Made by a program: the position numbers and the translations under genes. The notes under the pieces were generated by a model. It did not search any database, was not told the origin of the DNA, and saw only the letters and a list, made by a program, of their open reading frames with translations. A stretch of DNA of 24,109 nt. It comes from DATDAW01 sp036524675. Its GTDB lineage: Bacteria > Verrucomicrobiota > Verrucomicrobiia > Chthoniobacterales > DASVRZ01. Below are positions 14,520 through 22,052 of the stretch, piece after piece. The stretch is taken from the NCBI GenBank assembly GCA_036524675.1, contig DATDBU010000004.1:1-24109 (forward strand). Reading direction: 5' to 3'. Position 1 is the first letter of the stretch; each line of letters opens with the position of its first letter.

Positions 14520-17012
14520 TCACCCAAAAAGGCCGAGTTGCGCGCCGTCGTCTTTGATCTTTCGCCGGCCGCCCGTGGCAGGCTTCAGTCGGCCGCCGGC
14601 GCTCAGTTCCGCCTGCTCCAGGTTGCCGAGGATTTCACGGGCGCGTTTGATGATTTCCGGAGGGAGACCCGCCAAGCGCGCGACCTGAATGCCATAGCTT
14701 TTGTCGGCGCAACCTTCGATGATCTTGCGGAGAAAAATGATCTGATCATTCCATTCGCGGACGGCGACGTTGTAGTTTTTCACGCCATTGCGAGTGACGG
14801 CCATGTCGGTCATTTCGTGGTAATGCGTGGCAAAAAGCGTCCGGGCGCCGATCTGGTCGTGGAGAAATTCGGCGACGCTCCATGCGATGGACAAGCCGTC
14901 GAACGTCGATGTACCGCGTCCGATTTCGTCGAGAATGACGAGGCTTTTCTGCGTGGCATTGTTGACGATGTTCGCTGTCTCATTCATTTCGACCATGAAT
15001 GTCGACTGGCCGCGCGAGAGGTCGTCATTGGCCCCAACCCGGGTAAAAATGCGGTCCACAAGCCCGATTTCGGCGGAGGCAGCAGGTAGCCAGCTCCCGA
15101 TTTGTGCCATGAGCACGAGAAGCGCAACCTGCCGAATGAATGTCGATTTACCCGCCATATTGGGACCGGTAATGAGAAGCAGACGGTTTGATTCCAAGTC
15201 GAGGAGGACGTCGTTGGGGACGAATTTGCCGTCCACCAGACTTTGATCGAGCACGGGGTGACGTCCGTCAGTGATCTGGATGCGGCCGTTTGCCGTTAAA
15301 ACCGGGCGGCTGTAGCCGAAAAGGCGTGCCGTCTCTGCAAGGGAAGCCAAGGCGTCGATGACAGCGATGGCGGCTGCGGTTTTCTGAATGGCGTCGATGT
15401 GCGTGAGCACATGCTCGCGGATCTGGCTAAAGAGCTCGTATTCGAGGGCGCGCATCTTCTCGTCAGCGCCGAGGATCTTACCTTCCATTTCCTTGAGTTC
15501 CGGCGTGATGAAACGCTCGCCGTTGGCTGTCGTTTGTTTGCGGTGATAGTGGGGCGGGACTGAGCCGAGGTTGGACTTCGTGATCTCGATGAAATAACCG
15601 AAGACGGAGTTGTAACGAATCTTGAGCGATTTGATGCCGGTGGTGGCGATTTCCCGTTCCTGCAATTCGGCGATCCAATTGCGGCCTTGTGAGGCGGCGG
15701 CGCGGAGTTCGTCGAGGGCTGCGTTCCAGCCCTCCCGGATCATGCCGCCTTCTTTGACCGCCAGCGGCGGCTCATCGACGATCCCGCGTGTGAGCAAATC
15801 GGTGAGCTCAGGCAGGGGATGGAGTTCCCGCCCAAGGGAAAACGCGAGCCGATCGCCTTCTTCGCGAGGGCCGAATTCGGGGCGCATGAGGGCAACAAGA
15901 TGCCCCTTGAGATTTGGGATTTCGCTGAGGGAAAAACGCAACGCCAATAAATCGCGTGCGTTGCCATTTCCCTGGCTGAGGCGGCTAACGATTCGTTCGA
16001 TGTCGCGGACTTCGCGCAGGGTTTCGCGGATTTTTTCGAGCAGGTACGATTCGTCCAGAAAATCGCCGATGAGCTGCTGGCGGCGATTCAACTCCGGCAG
16101 ATCGCGCACCGGCTGCAAGATCCAATGCCTCAGTCGCCGTGCGCCCATGGGTGTAGTCGTGCGATCGAGCGCCGCGAGCAGCGTATGTGCTTTCGAAGCG
16201 CGCGACCATACGAGTTCCAGATTGTTTTGCGTAGTGGCGTCGAGCGCGACGAGCGAATCGGTGCGGTAACTGCCGATGCCCGTCACATGCCCCAAGTTTC
16301 GCCGCATTTGATGCCGCAAATAGTGGACGATCGCGCCCGCCGCCGAAACGGCCAGCGGCAAATGTGCACAGCCGTATCCGTCGAGGGAATGGACTTTGAA
16401 GTGCTCGATCAGCGTGAACGTCGCGTGGTCGCGGCTAAACAAAAATTCCTCGAGAGGGACGGTAGCCGTGAGGTCGGAAAAGTGGTCGGTTTGCGTTTCG
16501 CTGATCAGCAATTCTGCGGGATCGACTCGGGCGAGCTCGTCGAGAAGCTCGGGCATTCCGGCGAGTTCGGTTACCCGGAATTCGCCGGTGCTGAGGTCGA
16601 GCAACGCGAATCCGTATTTTTCTCCGCCGAAGAGGACGGCGGCGAGGTAATTGTTTTGCTTCGCCTCCAACAGATTCAGGTCCGAAATGGTCCCGGGACT
16701 GATGATTTGAGTGACCTCGCGCTGGACGATTTTTCCCGGCTGCGGATCACTGACTTGATCACAAATGGCGACGCGTTTTCCGGCTTTGATGAGCTTGGCG
16801 ACGTAATGATTCGCCGCGTGATACGGCACGCCGCACATGGGCGTCCCGTTGCGTTTTGTGAGCGTAAGATTCAGCAAGCCAGCCACTTCTTTCGCGTCCT
16901 CGAAGAACATTTCGTAAAAATCCCCGAGCCGGAACAGTAGCAGCGTGTTCGCAGGCAGGCCCGCCCGGATTTTTTGATACTGCTGCATCATAGGGGTCAG
17001 GCCGTCGGACAT
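14520..17012 (-). CDS. mutS: DNA mismatch repair protein MutS
   Basis: The 830-residue MutS recognises base mismatches and small loops and then recruits MutL. The N-terminal mismatch-binding domain has LFRLGDFYEMF with the Phe32-x-Glu34 wedge and KRNGTPMCGVPYHA. The C-terminal ATPase has GPNMAGKST (Walker A, 616-624), SRGQSTFMVEM, LVILDEIGRGTSTFDG (Walker B, Asp695/Glu696) and FATHYHEM. The protein ends in QLGLFG, a good match to the beta-clamp-binding pentapeptide (QLxLF type), so it probably docks on the sliding clamp through its extreme C-terminus; the tetramerisation tail of E. coli MutS is not evident. The FxE wedge separates it from MutS2. It is the first gene of the mutS-hrpB unit and diverges from the glycosyltransferase gene. 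Confidence 0.97.
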   Translation of the reverse strand: MSDGLTPMMQQYQKIRAGLPANTLLLFRLGDFYEMFFEDAKEVAGLLNLTLTKRNGTPMCGVPYHAANHYVAKLIKAGKRVAICDQVSDPQPGKIVQREVTQIISPGTISDLNLLEAKQNNYLAAVLFGGEKYGFALLDLSTGEFRVTELAGMPELLDELARVDPAELLISETQTDHFSDLTATVPLEEFLFSRDHATFTLIEHFKVHSLDGYGCAHLPLAVSAAGAIVHYLRHQMRRNLGHVTGIGSYRTDSLVALDATTQNNLELVWSRASKAHTLLAALDRTTTPMGARRLRHWILQPVRDLPELNRRQQLIGDFLDESYLLEKIRETLREVRDIERIVSRLSQGNGNARDLLALRFSLSEIPNLKGHLVALMRPEFGPREEGDRLAFSLGRELHPLPELTDLLTRGIVDEPPLAVKEGGMIREGWNAALDELRAAASQGRNWIAELQEREIATTGIKSLKIRYNSVFGYFIEITKSNLGSVPPHYHRKQTTANGERFITPELKEMEGKILGADEKMRALEYELFSQIREHVLTHIDAIQKTAAAIAVIDALASLAETARLFGYSRPVLTANGRIQITDGRHPVLDQSLVDGKFVPNDVLLDLESNRLLLITGPNMAGKSTFIRQVALLVLMAQIGSWLPAASAEIGLVDRIFTRVGANDDLSRGQSTFMVEMNETANIVNNATQKSLVILDEIGRGTSTFDGLSIAWSVAEFLHDQIGARTLFATHYHEMTDMAVTRNGVKNYNVAVREWNDQIIFLRKIIEGCADKSYGIQVARLAGLPPEIIKRAREILGNLEQAELSAGGRLKPATGGRRKIKDDGAQLGLFG

Positions 17013-17066
17013 AATCGAACGGGGATGGTATGGGAAATGGAGGCTTGTTCAACCTTCGGCACGGGA

Positions 17067-17087
17067 GTTTTCAGTTTTCAGTTTTCA
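17067..17087 (+). repeat. GTTTTCA heptamer, three tandem copies
   Basis: Three perfect copies of the 7-nt unit GTTTTCA stand in a row, followed by a degenerate fourth (GGATTCA). The tract sits in the 97-bp gap between the divergent mutS and glycosyltransferase starts, 22 bp before the latter. Such tracts can change copy number by slippage. Confidence 0.7.
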
Positions 17088-17109
17088 GGATTCAGGCTTT
17101 TGTCATGCG

Positions 17110-18369
17110 ATGTCCCGTCCCGCATTTGCTTATTTGCTCGAGCGTTTCCCGGCGTTTACACAGACGTTCGTTGTGCGCGAAGTGTTGGAAATGCGTCGGC
17201 AAGGGGTGGATGTGCCGGTGGTTTCTCTGCGCCGGACAGGCGACGGGCCCGAAGGTCATTTCCCGGCGAAAGCTCATGAAGGCGTGACTTATTTGCCAGA
17301 TCCGGAGGAGCTGGTGTCCGGGATCAAGAGCAGGCGCACGGCAGGAACTCTGCCGAAAGAATCAAATCAACGCCTTGCGAACTGGGGTGATGAGCCGGAC
17401 AAGATGCGACTTTACGAGGCGATTTGGGCAGGAGAATGGCTGCGGAAAAACAAGATCCGGCATGTGCATGTGCATTTTGCCGGGATCGCGGCGCGGACCG
17501 CTTTTTTGATCAAGGAATTGTTTGGGATCACGTTCAGCGTTACAGGACATGCCCAGGATATTTTTTGTGCGACTGACTTTCGGATCGGGCTCGACGCACT
17601 GATTCGCGAATCGAAGCTGATCGTGACCGTGACCGATTTCAGTGCGCGACAGTTACGCGAAAAACACCCACAGGCTGCCGGGAAAATCCATCGGGTTTAT
17701 AACGGGATAAACATTCGAGCGGAAGCTCCGGAACGGGAGCCTGTGACGCCGCCGCGAATCCTCTCCGTTGGACGTCTCATTGAGAAGAAAGGTTTCGACG
17801 TGTTGATCGAAGCCTGTGGGTATCTACGCGATTGCGGGATGAAATTCGAATGCCTGATTGTTGGCGATGGTCCCCTTGAACAGCCGCTCCGGACGATGAT
17901 CGACGAATGGAATCTGGTTGACTCTGTGCGCCTTGCCGGTCCCAAATCGCGTGCTGAAATTATCGAACTTTCCCTTGGGGCTGCCGTTTTCGCTCTGCCA
18001 TGTGTTCGACTTGCCGATGGGGACAGCGACAACTTACCGACCGTCATTACCGAATCGATGGCATTTGGCCTGCCAGTTGTTTCGACGCGTGTGGCGGGCA
18101 TTCCCGAGCAGATCGACCACGAAAAAACGGGACTCATTGTTCCGGAGCGGGACGTCGAAGCGCTCGCCGGTGCGGTGTCGATGCTTCTTCAGGACCCCAA
18201 AAAGGCGCGTGCTTTCGGTGAAGCGGGTTTTGCAAAAGCGCGAGCGGATTTCAGTAAGGAAGCGACGGTTGGCGAACTGCGCCGTCTGCTGAAACCCGAT
18301 CCGTGGTGGAAAAGGCTCTTTAGTGTGCTCCTTCTTTGCGCGTTGACTGCACTACAAGCGAATCCTTGA
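17110..18369 (+). CDS. GT4-family glycosyltransferase (WcaL-like)
   Basis: This 419-residue protein is a GT-B fold, retaining glycosyltransferase of family 4, resembling the WcaL/colanic-acid branch. The N-terminal domain has FAYLLERFPAFTQTFVVREV, a start typical of the branch (cited as LLERFPAFTQTFV), and HVHVHFAGIAARTAFLI followed by FSVTGHAQDIF. The C-terminal domain has ILSVGRLIEKKGFDVLI, the sugar-nucleotide-binding opening, and the acidic E-x7-E motif in VITESMAFGLPVVSTRVAGIPE (cited as ESMAFGLPVVSTRVAGIPE). The likely role is addition of a hexose to a cell-surface or exopolysaccharide lipid carrier at the inner membrane; donor and acceptor are unknown. A short hydrophobic tail (FSVLLLCALTAL) at the extreme C-terminus may help membrane association. 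It stands alone, without neighbouring surface-polysaccharide genes. Confidence 0.9.
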   Translation: MSRPAFAYLLERFPAFTQTFVVREVLEMRRQGVDVPVVSLRRTGDGPEGHFPAKAHEGVTYLPDPEELVSGIKSRRTAGTLPKESNQRLANWGDEPDKMRLYEAIWAGEWLRKNKIRHVHVHFAGIAARTAFLIKELFGITFSVTGHAQDIFCATDFRIGLDALIRESKLIVTVTDFSARQLREKHPQAAGKIHRVYNGINIRAEAPEREPVTPPRILSVGRLIEKKGFDVLIEACGYLRDCGMKFECLIVGDGPLEQPLRTMIDEWNLVDSVRLAGPKSRAEIIELSLGAAVFALPCVRLADGDSDNLPTVITESMAFGLPVVSTRVAGIPEQIDHEKTGLIVPERDVEALAGAVSMLLQDPKKARAFGEAGFAKARADFSKEATVGELRRLLKPDPWWKRLFSVLLLCALTALQANP

Positions 18370-18424
18370 TTCGACTCCCGCGCGTCAGCCAGGGGCGTAC
18401 CCTGGATCAGAGAGCATCAATTAA

Positions 18425-18775
18425 TCAGCGACTCTCGTCCAGTTCCACCTGCAATTTCTCCACCTCTTTTAGCAAACCCAGAAACTTTTTCCCGAAATCC
18501 GTGAGGGAATACTCTACACGTGGCGGGATCTCGGGGAATTGTACGCGTTCAAAAATCCCGGCTTCGGTGAAATGGCGCAGGCGGGAGCTTAGAACCTTGG
18601 CGCTAATCCCTTGGATATGCCTCTCCAGAGCTCCAGGACGGTTCACGCCATTCCCGACCGCGCGCAGGACGCTGATGGTCCAACGACAGCCAATAACGTC
18701 TTCGAGCAGGACCTCCACGCGCCGCGAGTTTAGTTTCGGCATACGCGTCAAAAGTTTTTTCTCGTTGTCGCTCAT
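18425..18775 (-). CDS. HxlR-family winged-helix regulator
   Basis: The 116-residue product is a MarR-like winged-helix regulator of the HxlR type. VIGCRWTISVLRAVGNGVNRPGALER corresponds to the family's IGGKWTLLIL...R-F-x-E-L entry (short form: IGCRWTISVLRAV). GISAKVLSSRLRHFTEAGI is the recognition-helix block and VEYSLTDFGKKFLGLL the wing and dimer helix. HxlR proteins sense quinones, diamides or aldehydes and typically control a divergent oxidoreductase gene. That arrangement occurs here: a flavin-binding PNPOx-like gene starts 112 bp away in the opposite direction. Cys30 lies where a sensing cysteine would be possible, which is inference. The ATG at 18775 is preferred to the longer frame, whose extra N-terminus is unlike the family. 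Confidence 0.85.
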   Translation of the reverse strand: MSDNEKKLLTRMPKLNSRRVEVLLEDVIGCRWTISVLRAVGNGVNRPGALERHIQGISAKVLSSRLRHFTEAGIFERVQFPEIPPRVEYSLTDFGKKFLGLLKEVEKLQVELDESR

Positions 18776-18855
18776 GAATTTACACCGATTTGTGCCCACC
18801 CCACTCAAATGTGGCCGCTTTCGCTAGGACGACAAGTGAAGCAATGATTGGTATG

Positions 18856-18875
18856 TCGCCGTTTCACATCGGCGA
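18856..18875. promoter_or_regulatory. Candidate operator in the HxlR/oxidase gap
   Basis: TCGCCG and CGGCGA form a perfect 6-bp inverted repeat around an 8-bp centre, ending 12 bp before the oxidase ATG and about 80 bp from the HxlR start. Its place in a divergent regulator-target gap fits an HxlR operator, but the arms are short and it could be chance. Confidence 0.3.
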
Positions 18876-18887
18876 ACCTTTCTCAAT

Positions 18888-19487
18888 ATGGCCAGTAAAT
18901 TTCTTGAACTCACTGTTTCTGATTCGGTTCGCGAAGCGCAATGCCGGTATTACGGAAGCGCTCGCAGCTTCGAAGGTGCGCCCCAGCGTAATTTGCTCAC
19001 GGACGAGGAGGCAATTTTTGTCCGGGCCCGCGACAGTTTCTATATGGCTAGCGTCACGCAAACCGGCTGGCCTTATATCCAGCATCGGGGCGGGCCGCCA
19101 GGGTTTCTCCGGGTATTGGGGCCGCGAACGCTGGCTTTTGCTGACTACCGAGGCAACCGGCAGATGCTTTCGACGGGAAACCTCACCGTGGATGATCGCG
19201 TGGCCCTGTTTCTGATGGATTACCCGGGCCGGGAACGTTTGAAAATTCTCGGTCATGTTCGGATCGAAGATGCTCGCGAGCATCCGGAACTCGTGACTCG
19301 CGTCGCCAACGCTGAAGACCTGCATCTCGTTGAGCGGATTTTTTTCATCGAGGTTGAGGCATTTGATTGGAATTGCCCGCAATACATCACACCGCGCTTC
19401 ACGCTTGCTGAAATGGAAGAGAAGATCGCTCCACTCAAGCAGCGCATCGCCCAACTCGAAGCCAGGCTTGCGATTTCGCGGCGATAA
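18888..19487 (+). CDS. Pyridoxamine 5'-phosphate oxidase-like flavin-binding protein
   Basis: The 199-residue protein has the split-barrel FMN-binding fold of the PNPOx-like superfamily. SFYMASVTQTGWPYIQHRGG is the usual first hairpin in which substrates or FMN bind (AxVxxxGxPxxxxRGG), LAFADYRGNRQMLSTGNL the phosphate-binding loop, and VALFLMDYPGRERLKILG the next strands. A C-terminal amphipathic stretch (EKIAPLKQRIAQLEARL) is probably a coiled-coil helix for dimerisation. These 'PPOX family' proteins are often general stress or FMN-dependent oxidoreductases, not vitamin B6 enzymes, and the length here fits that subgroup. A divergent HxlR regulator beside it suggests induction by a reactive electrophile or quinone. 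No Shine-Dalgarno sequence is seen. Confidence 0.87.
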   Translation: MASKFLELTVSDSVREAQCRYYGSARSFEGAPQRNLLTDEEAIFVRARDSFYMASVTQTGWPYIQHRGGPPGFLRVLGPRTLAFADYRGNRQMLSTGNLTVDDRVALFLMDYPGRERLKILGHVRIEDAREHPELVTRVANAEDLHLVERIFFIEVEAFDWNCPQYITPRFTLAEMEEKIAPLKQRIAQLEARLAISRR

Positions 19488-19548
19488 CCGCCCACGGAAT
19501 GAAAAATTGGTTTGCGTTCCACGAATGTTCCATGAGAACGTTCGACAA

Positions 19549-19767
19549 ATGGAAACCACCCAGGATGAAACTTCGGACTTGGTGAAGAATTCCGTTCTGT
19601 ACAGGGAATTTCTCGCCGAGCGCGAGGAAATCTTGCGTCACAAGTGGATCGAAAGCGAAAAAGCCGGGCAGGATATCGGATTCGAAAAAGCACTGCTCGA
19701 TTGGATCGTAAAATATCGCTCCACGTGGCGCGATGAACGTAAAAGAACCCCGGTCGGTCACGTTTGA
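19549..19767 (+). CDS. Small charged protein of unknown function
   Basis: A 72-residue frame with high charge and a predicted all-helical make-up. Its core reads YREFLAEREEILRHKWIES, then EKAGQDIGFEKALLDWIV, then KYRSTWRDERK. This 'HKW-x-x-S/E-x-x-x-G-x-D-I-G-x-E-x-A' pattern recalls short helical segments seen in uncharacterised bacterial proteins, but I cannot name a family with confidence. It lies 61 bp after the flavin-binding oxidase gene and 63 bp before pyrR on the same strand, just ahead of the PyrR hairpin. The frame is open upstream to 19330, but that part overlaps the oxidase gene in another frame, so the ATG at 19549 is chosen. Confidence 0.6.
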   Translation: METTQDETSDLVKNSVLYREFLAEREEILRHKWIESEKAGQDIGFEKALLDWIVKYRSTWRDERKRTPVGHV

Positions 19768-19790
19768 GTCGGACTGCCCGTAAAGTGAAA

Positions 19791-19824
19791 TCCTTTAACC
19801 CAGTCCCGTGAGGCTGAGGAAGGA
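19791..19824 (+). promoter_or_regulatory. PyrR-binding RNA hairpin covering the pyrR Shine-Dalgarno
   Basis: The leader matches the PyrR-binding RNA consensus. The upper stem pairs CAGTC (19801-19805) with GGCTG (19812-19816) around the hexaloop CCGTGA, which fits the required C-N-G-N-G-A. A purine bulge and the lower stem TCCTT (19791-19795) with AAGGA (19820-19824) complete the hairpin. The AAGGAG Shine-Dalgarno of pyrR is inside the lower stem, 6-11 bp before the ATG. When UMP-bound PyrR stabilises the hairpin, ribosomes should be excluded. There is no terminator in the short leader, so control is most likely translational, as known for mycobacterial pyr operons, not by attenuation as in Bacillus. 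Confidence 0.85.
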
Positions 19825-19830
19825 GAAAAA

Positions 19831-20379
19831 ATGACTGCGCCTTTAAACAGAGTCCTAATCATGGACTCACCCGCGATCAGCCGGGCCATTCGGCGGATCG
19901 CTCACGAAATCGTCGAGCAGAACGAAGGCCTCGACCGTGTGATTATAGCCGGCATTCCGTCGCGCGGCGTCGAAATTGCCCGCCGGCTTGTCGATTTTAT
20001 CCGAGAGTTTGAGGGTCGCGTTCCGGAGACAGGCGTTGTGGATGTGAGCATGCATCGCGACGACTATCATCTGCGCAAAACGCCGGCGACGCCACAACCG
20101 ACGCAACTTCCACTCGACTTGGATGAACGCACGGTGGTCCTCGTCGATGATGTCCTTTACACAGGCCGAACTACGCGTGCCGCACTCGATGCTGTGTTGT
20201 CTTATGGGCGCCCGGCGCGGATTCAGCTCGCGGTTCTGCTCGACCGTGGCCATCGTGAACTGCCGATTCGCCCCGACTACGTAGGAAAAAATTTGCCGAC
20301 TTCGCGCTCCGAACGCGTCATGGTTCGGCTCCAGAATGTCGATTCCGAGGGTGATTCCGTTTGGCTTAGCAAACCATGA
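19831..20379 (+). CDS. pyrR: PyrR, pyrimidine operon RNA-binding regulator / uracil phosphoribosyltransferase
   Basis: The 182-residue protein is a typical PyrR. It binds a leader RNA hairpin when UMP or UTP is abundant, and also converts uracil and PRPP to UMP. RVLIMDSPAISRAIRRIAHEI (cited as DSPAISRAIRRIAHEI) is the usual opening, IIAGIPSRGVEIARRL the next strand-helix unit, DVSMHRDDYHLR the flexible segment, TVVLVDDVLYTGRTTRAALDA (short: VVLVDDVLYTGRTTRAA) the PRPP-binding loop with its Asp-Asp pair, and ELPIRPDYVGKNLPTS the C-terminal signature. It is the first gene of the pyr operon, and its own leader holds a perfect PyrR-type hairpin. It is the only gene in the window with a strong Shine-Dalgarno (AAGGAG). 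Its stop overlaps the pyrB start in ATGA. Confidence 0.97.
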   Translation: MTAPLNRVLIMDSPAISRAIRRIAHEIVEQNEGLDRVIIAGIPSRGVEIARRLVDFIREFEGRVPETGVVDVSMHRDDYHLRKTPATPQPTQLPLDLDERTVVLVDDVLYTGRTTRAALDAVLSYGRPARIQLAVLLDRGHRELPIRPDYVGKNLPTSRSERVMVRLQNVDSEGDSVWLSKP

Positions 20380-21326
20380 GCAAGACCGAAAGCCAAAGCT
20401 GGGGGCGCAAGGATCTTATTGGAATACAGGAACTTACACCTGAAGAAATTACCACTATTCTCGACACGGCGGCCGCTTTCAAAACCGTTGGAACGCGCGA
20501 AATCAAAAAAGTGCCAGCTCTGCGCGGCAAAACACTCGTCAATTTTTTCGTCGAGCCCAGCACCCGGACGCGAATTTCGTTCGAGCTGGCCGCTTTCCGC
20601 CTAAGCGCGGATGTCGTCAATGTTTCCGCCTCCACATCCAGCCTTACTAAAGGCGAGACGTTGAAGGACACCGCGCTAAACCTGCAGAGCCTCCACGCCG
20701 ACATCATCGTGTTGCGTCACAGCTCAGCGGGGGCTGCCAAATTTCTCGCGGAACGTCTTACCGCGAGCGTCATCAATGGCGGTGACGGCGCGCACGAGCA
20801 TCCCACCCAGGCATTGCTCGACACGTTTACCATCCGCGAGAAGCTTGGCCGTATCGCCGGGCTTCACGTTGTCATCCTGGGCGATATTTTGTTCAGTCGC
20901 GTGGCTCGGTCGAATATTCACACCCTTTTAAAGTTGGGAGCGAAAGTCACACTCGCCGGGCCGAGCACGCTCGTCCCTCGCGAGTTCGAAGCGCTCGGGT
21001 GCCGTGTCACACACGATCTTGATTCTGTCCTGCCCGAAGCCGACGTAATTAATCTCTTACGCATCCAACACGAGCGGCAGCGTAAAGAGTACTTTCCGAG
21101 CCTCGGTGAGTACACAGCGTTTTTCGGCCTTACCAAAGCTCGCGCAGAAAAATTGAAGCCCGACGCGGTCATTATGCACCCTGGTCCAATCAATCGGGGC
21201 GTCGAGATAGACAGCGACATTGCCGATAGCGGTCGGAGCGTGATTTTGGATCAGGTCACCAATGGTCTCGCTGTCCGCATGGCCGTTCTCTATCTCTGCG
21301 GTGGCGTCACGAAGGGCCCGATCTGA
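20376..21326 (+). CDS. pyrB: Aspartate carbamoyltransferase catalytic chain
   Basis: The 316-residue enzyme catalyses the first committed step of pyrimidine synthesis, carbamoyl phosphate plus aspartate giving N-carbamoylaspartate. FVEPSTRTRISFELAAFRL holds the carbamoyl-phosphate motif STRTR. TSSLTKGETLKDT is the 80s loop with its Ser and Lys, GDGAHEHPTQALLD the His-Pro-x-Gln motif, LRIQHERQRKEYF the 'RxQxER' aspartate-binding block and VIMHPGPINRGVEI the closing loop. No pyrI regulatory chain lies nearby, so it belongs to the type working alone or with DHOase. Some such enzymes associate with dihydroorotase; pyrC lies three genes downstream. Translation is probably coupled to pyrR by the 4-bp ATGA overlap. 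Confidence 0.97.
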   Translation: MSKTESQSWGRKDLIGIQELTPEEITTILDTAAAFKTVGTREIKKVPALRGKTLVNFFVEPSTRTRISFELAAFRLSADVVNVSASTSSLTKGETLKDTALNLQSLHADIIVLRHSSAGAAKFLAERLTASVINGGDGAHEHPTQALLDTFTIREKLGRIAGLHVVILGDILFSRVARSNIHTLLKLGAKVTLAGPSTLVPREFEALGCRVTHDLDSVLPEADVINLLRIQHERQRKEYFPSLGEYTAFFGLTKARAEKLKPDAVIMHPGPINRGVEIDSDIADSGRSVILDQVTNGLAVRMAVLYLCGGVTKGPI

Positions 21327-21338
21327 AAGCTCGATGAC

Positions 21339-22052
21339 ATGCAACCGAATACCGGGATTTGCGCCATTACAAAAAAGAAACTGCCTTTTGATGAACTGAC
21401 TCCTTTCTCAGCCATCCGTCCCGGTATCGCGCGTTTGATCAAAGCTGCCAACCCCGACCTGGATGACCACAGCCTGATTTGCGCGGACGAACTCAACAAT
21501 TTTCGCGGCGATTACATCAACCAAGTGCTCCGGGATGAGATCGGCGAAATCACGGTACTCGAGGAGGATGTCGTTCGCAGCCTGCATCAACACGAACTTC
21601 TCGCCGAAAATGTAGACGAAACGTTTGCCACGAAATTCACGTTCGGGGAAAAACTGGCCGACCGCATTGCGACTTTTGGCGGGAGTTGGACGTTTATCCT
21701 CAGTTTCTCCGCATTCCTTGGTCTCTGGATTCTCATCAACACAGTCGCCCTCAGCCGGCACCCGCCAGATCCGTACCCGTTCATTCTGCTAAACCTCGTC
21801 CTAAGTGCGCTCGCGGCCTTGCAGGCACCTGTAATCATGATGAGCCAGAACCGGCAGGAAGCCAAAGACCGGCTCCGGGCCGAATACGACTACAAGATTA
21901 ACCTTAAGGCTGAATTGGAAATCCGGCATTTGCATGAAAAAATCGACCATTTGCTCAAGCAGCAGTCGCAGCGCTTGTTCGAGATCCAGCAAATCCAGAT
22001 CGACCTCATGCGCGAGGCCATCCGCCAGCAACAGCAGCATCCGGGAAAATGA
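21339..22052 (+). CDS. DUF1003 membrane protein
   Basis: A 237-residue protein with two central membrane helices (about 117-138, FILSFSAFLGLWILINTVAL, and 147-168, PFILLNLVLSALAALQAPVI) separated by a short loop (HPPDPYP). FGEKLADRIATFGGSW before and MMSQNRQEAKDRLRAEYDY after the pair are the DUF1003 hallmarks. A soluble N-terminus of about 100 residues has two cysteines (Cys8, Cys49) in the ICAITKKKLPF and LICADELNNFRGDYI segments. The C-terminal 65 residues form a long helix, probably a coiled coil (KAELEIRHLHEKIDHLLKQQ). Function is unknown. Its place between pyrB and pyrC, 12 bp after pyrB and overlapping the next gene by ATGA, marks it as an operon member. Confidence 0.9.
   Translation: MQPNTGICAITKKKLPFDELTPFSAIRPGIARLIKAANPDLDDHSLICADELNNFRGDYINQVLRDEIGEITVLEEDVVRSLHQHELLAENVDETFATKFTFGEKLADRIATFGGSWTFILSFSAFLGLWILINTVALSRHPPDPYPFILLNLVLSALAALQAPVIMMSQNRQEAKDRLRAEYDYKINLKAELEIRHLHEKIDHLLKQQSQRLFEIQQIQIDLMREAIRQQQQHPGK

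Noticed and set aside
16125..16940. 271-codon plus-strand frame
   Set aside because: It is antisense to the N-terminal half of mutS and has no domain; high GC third positions leave long shadow frames.
17067..17100. Possible CRISPR-like repeats
   Set aside because: The unit is only 7 nt, tandem with no spacers, and no cas genes are near; the Cas2-like fold of PaaX is unrelated to CRISPR here.
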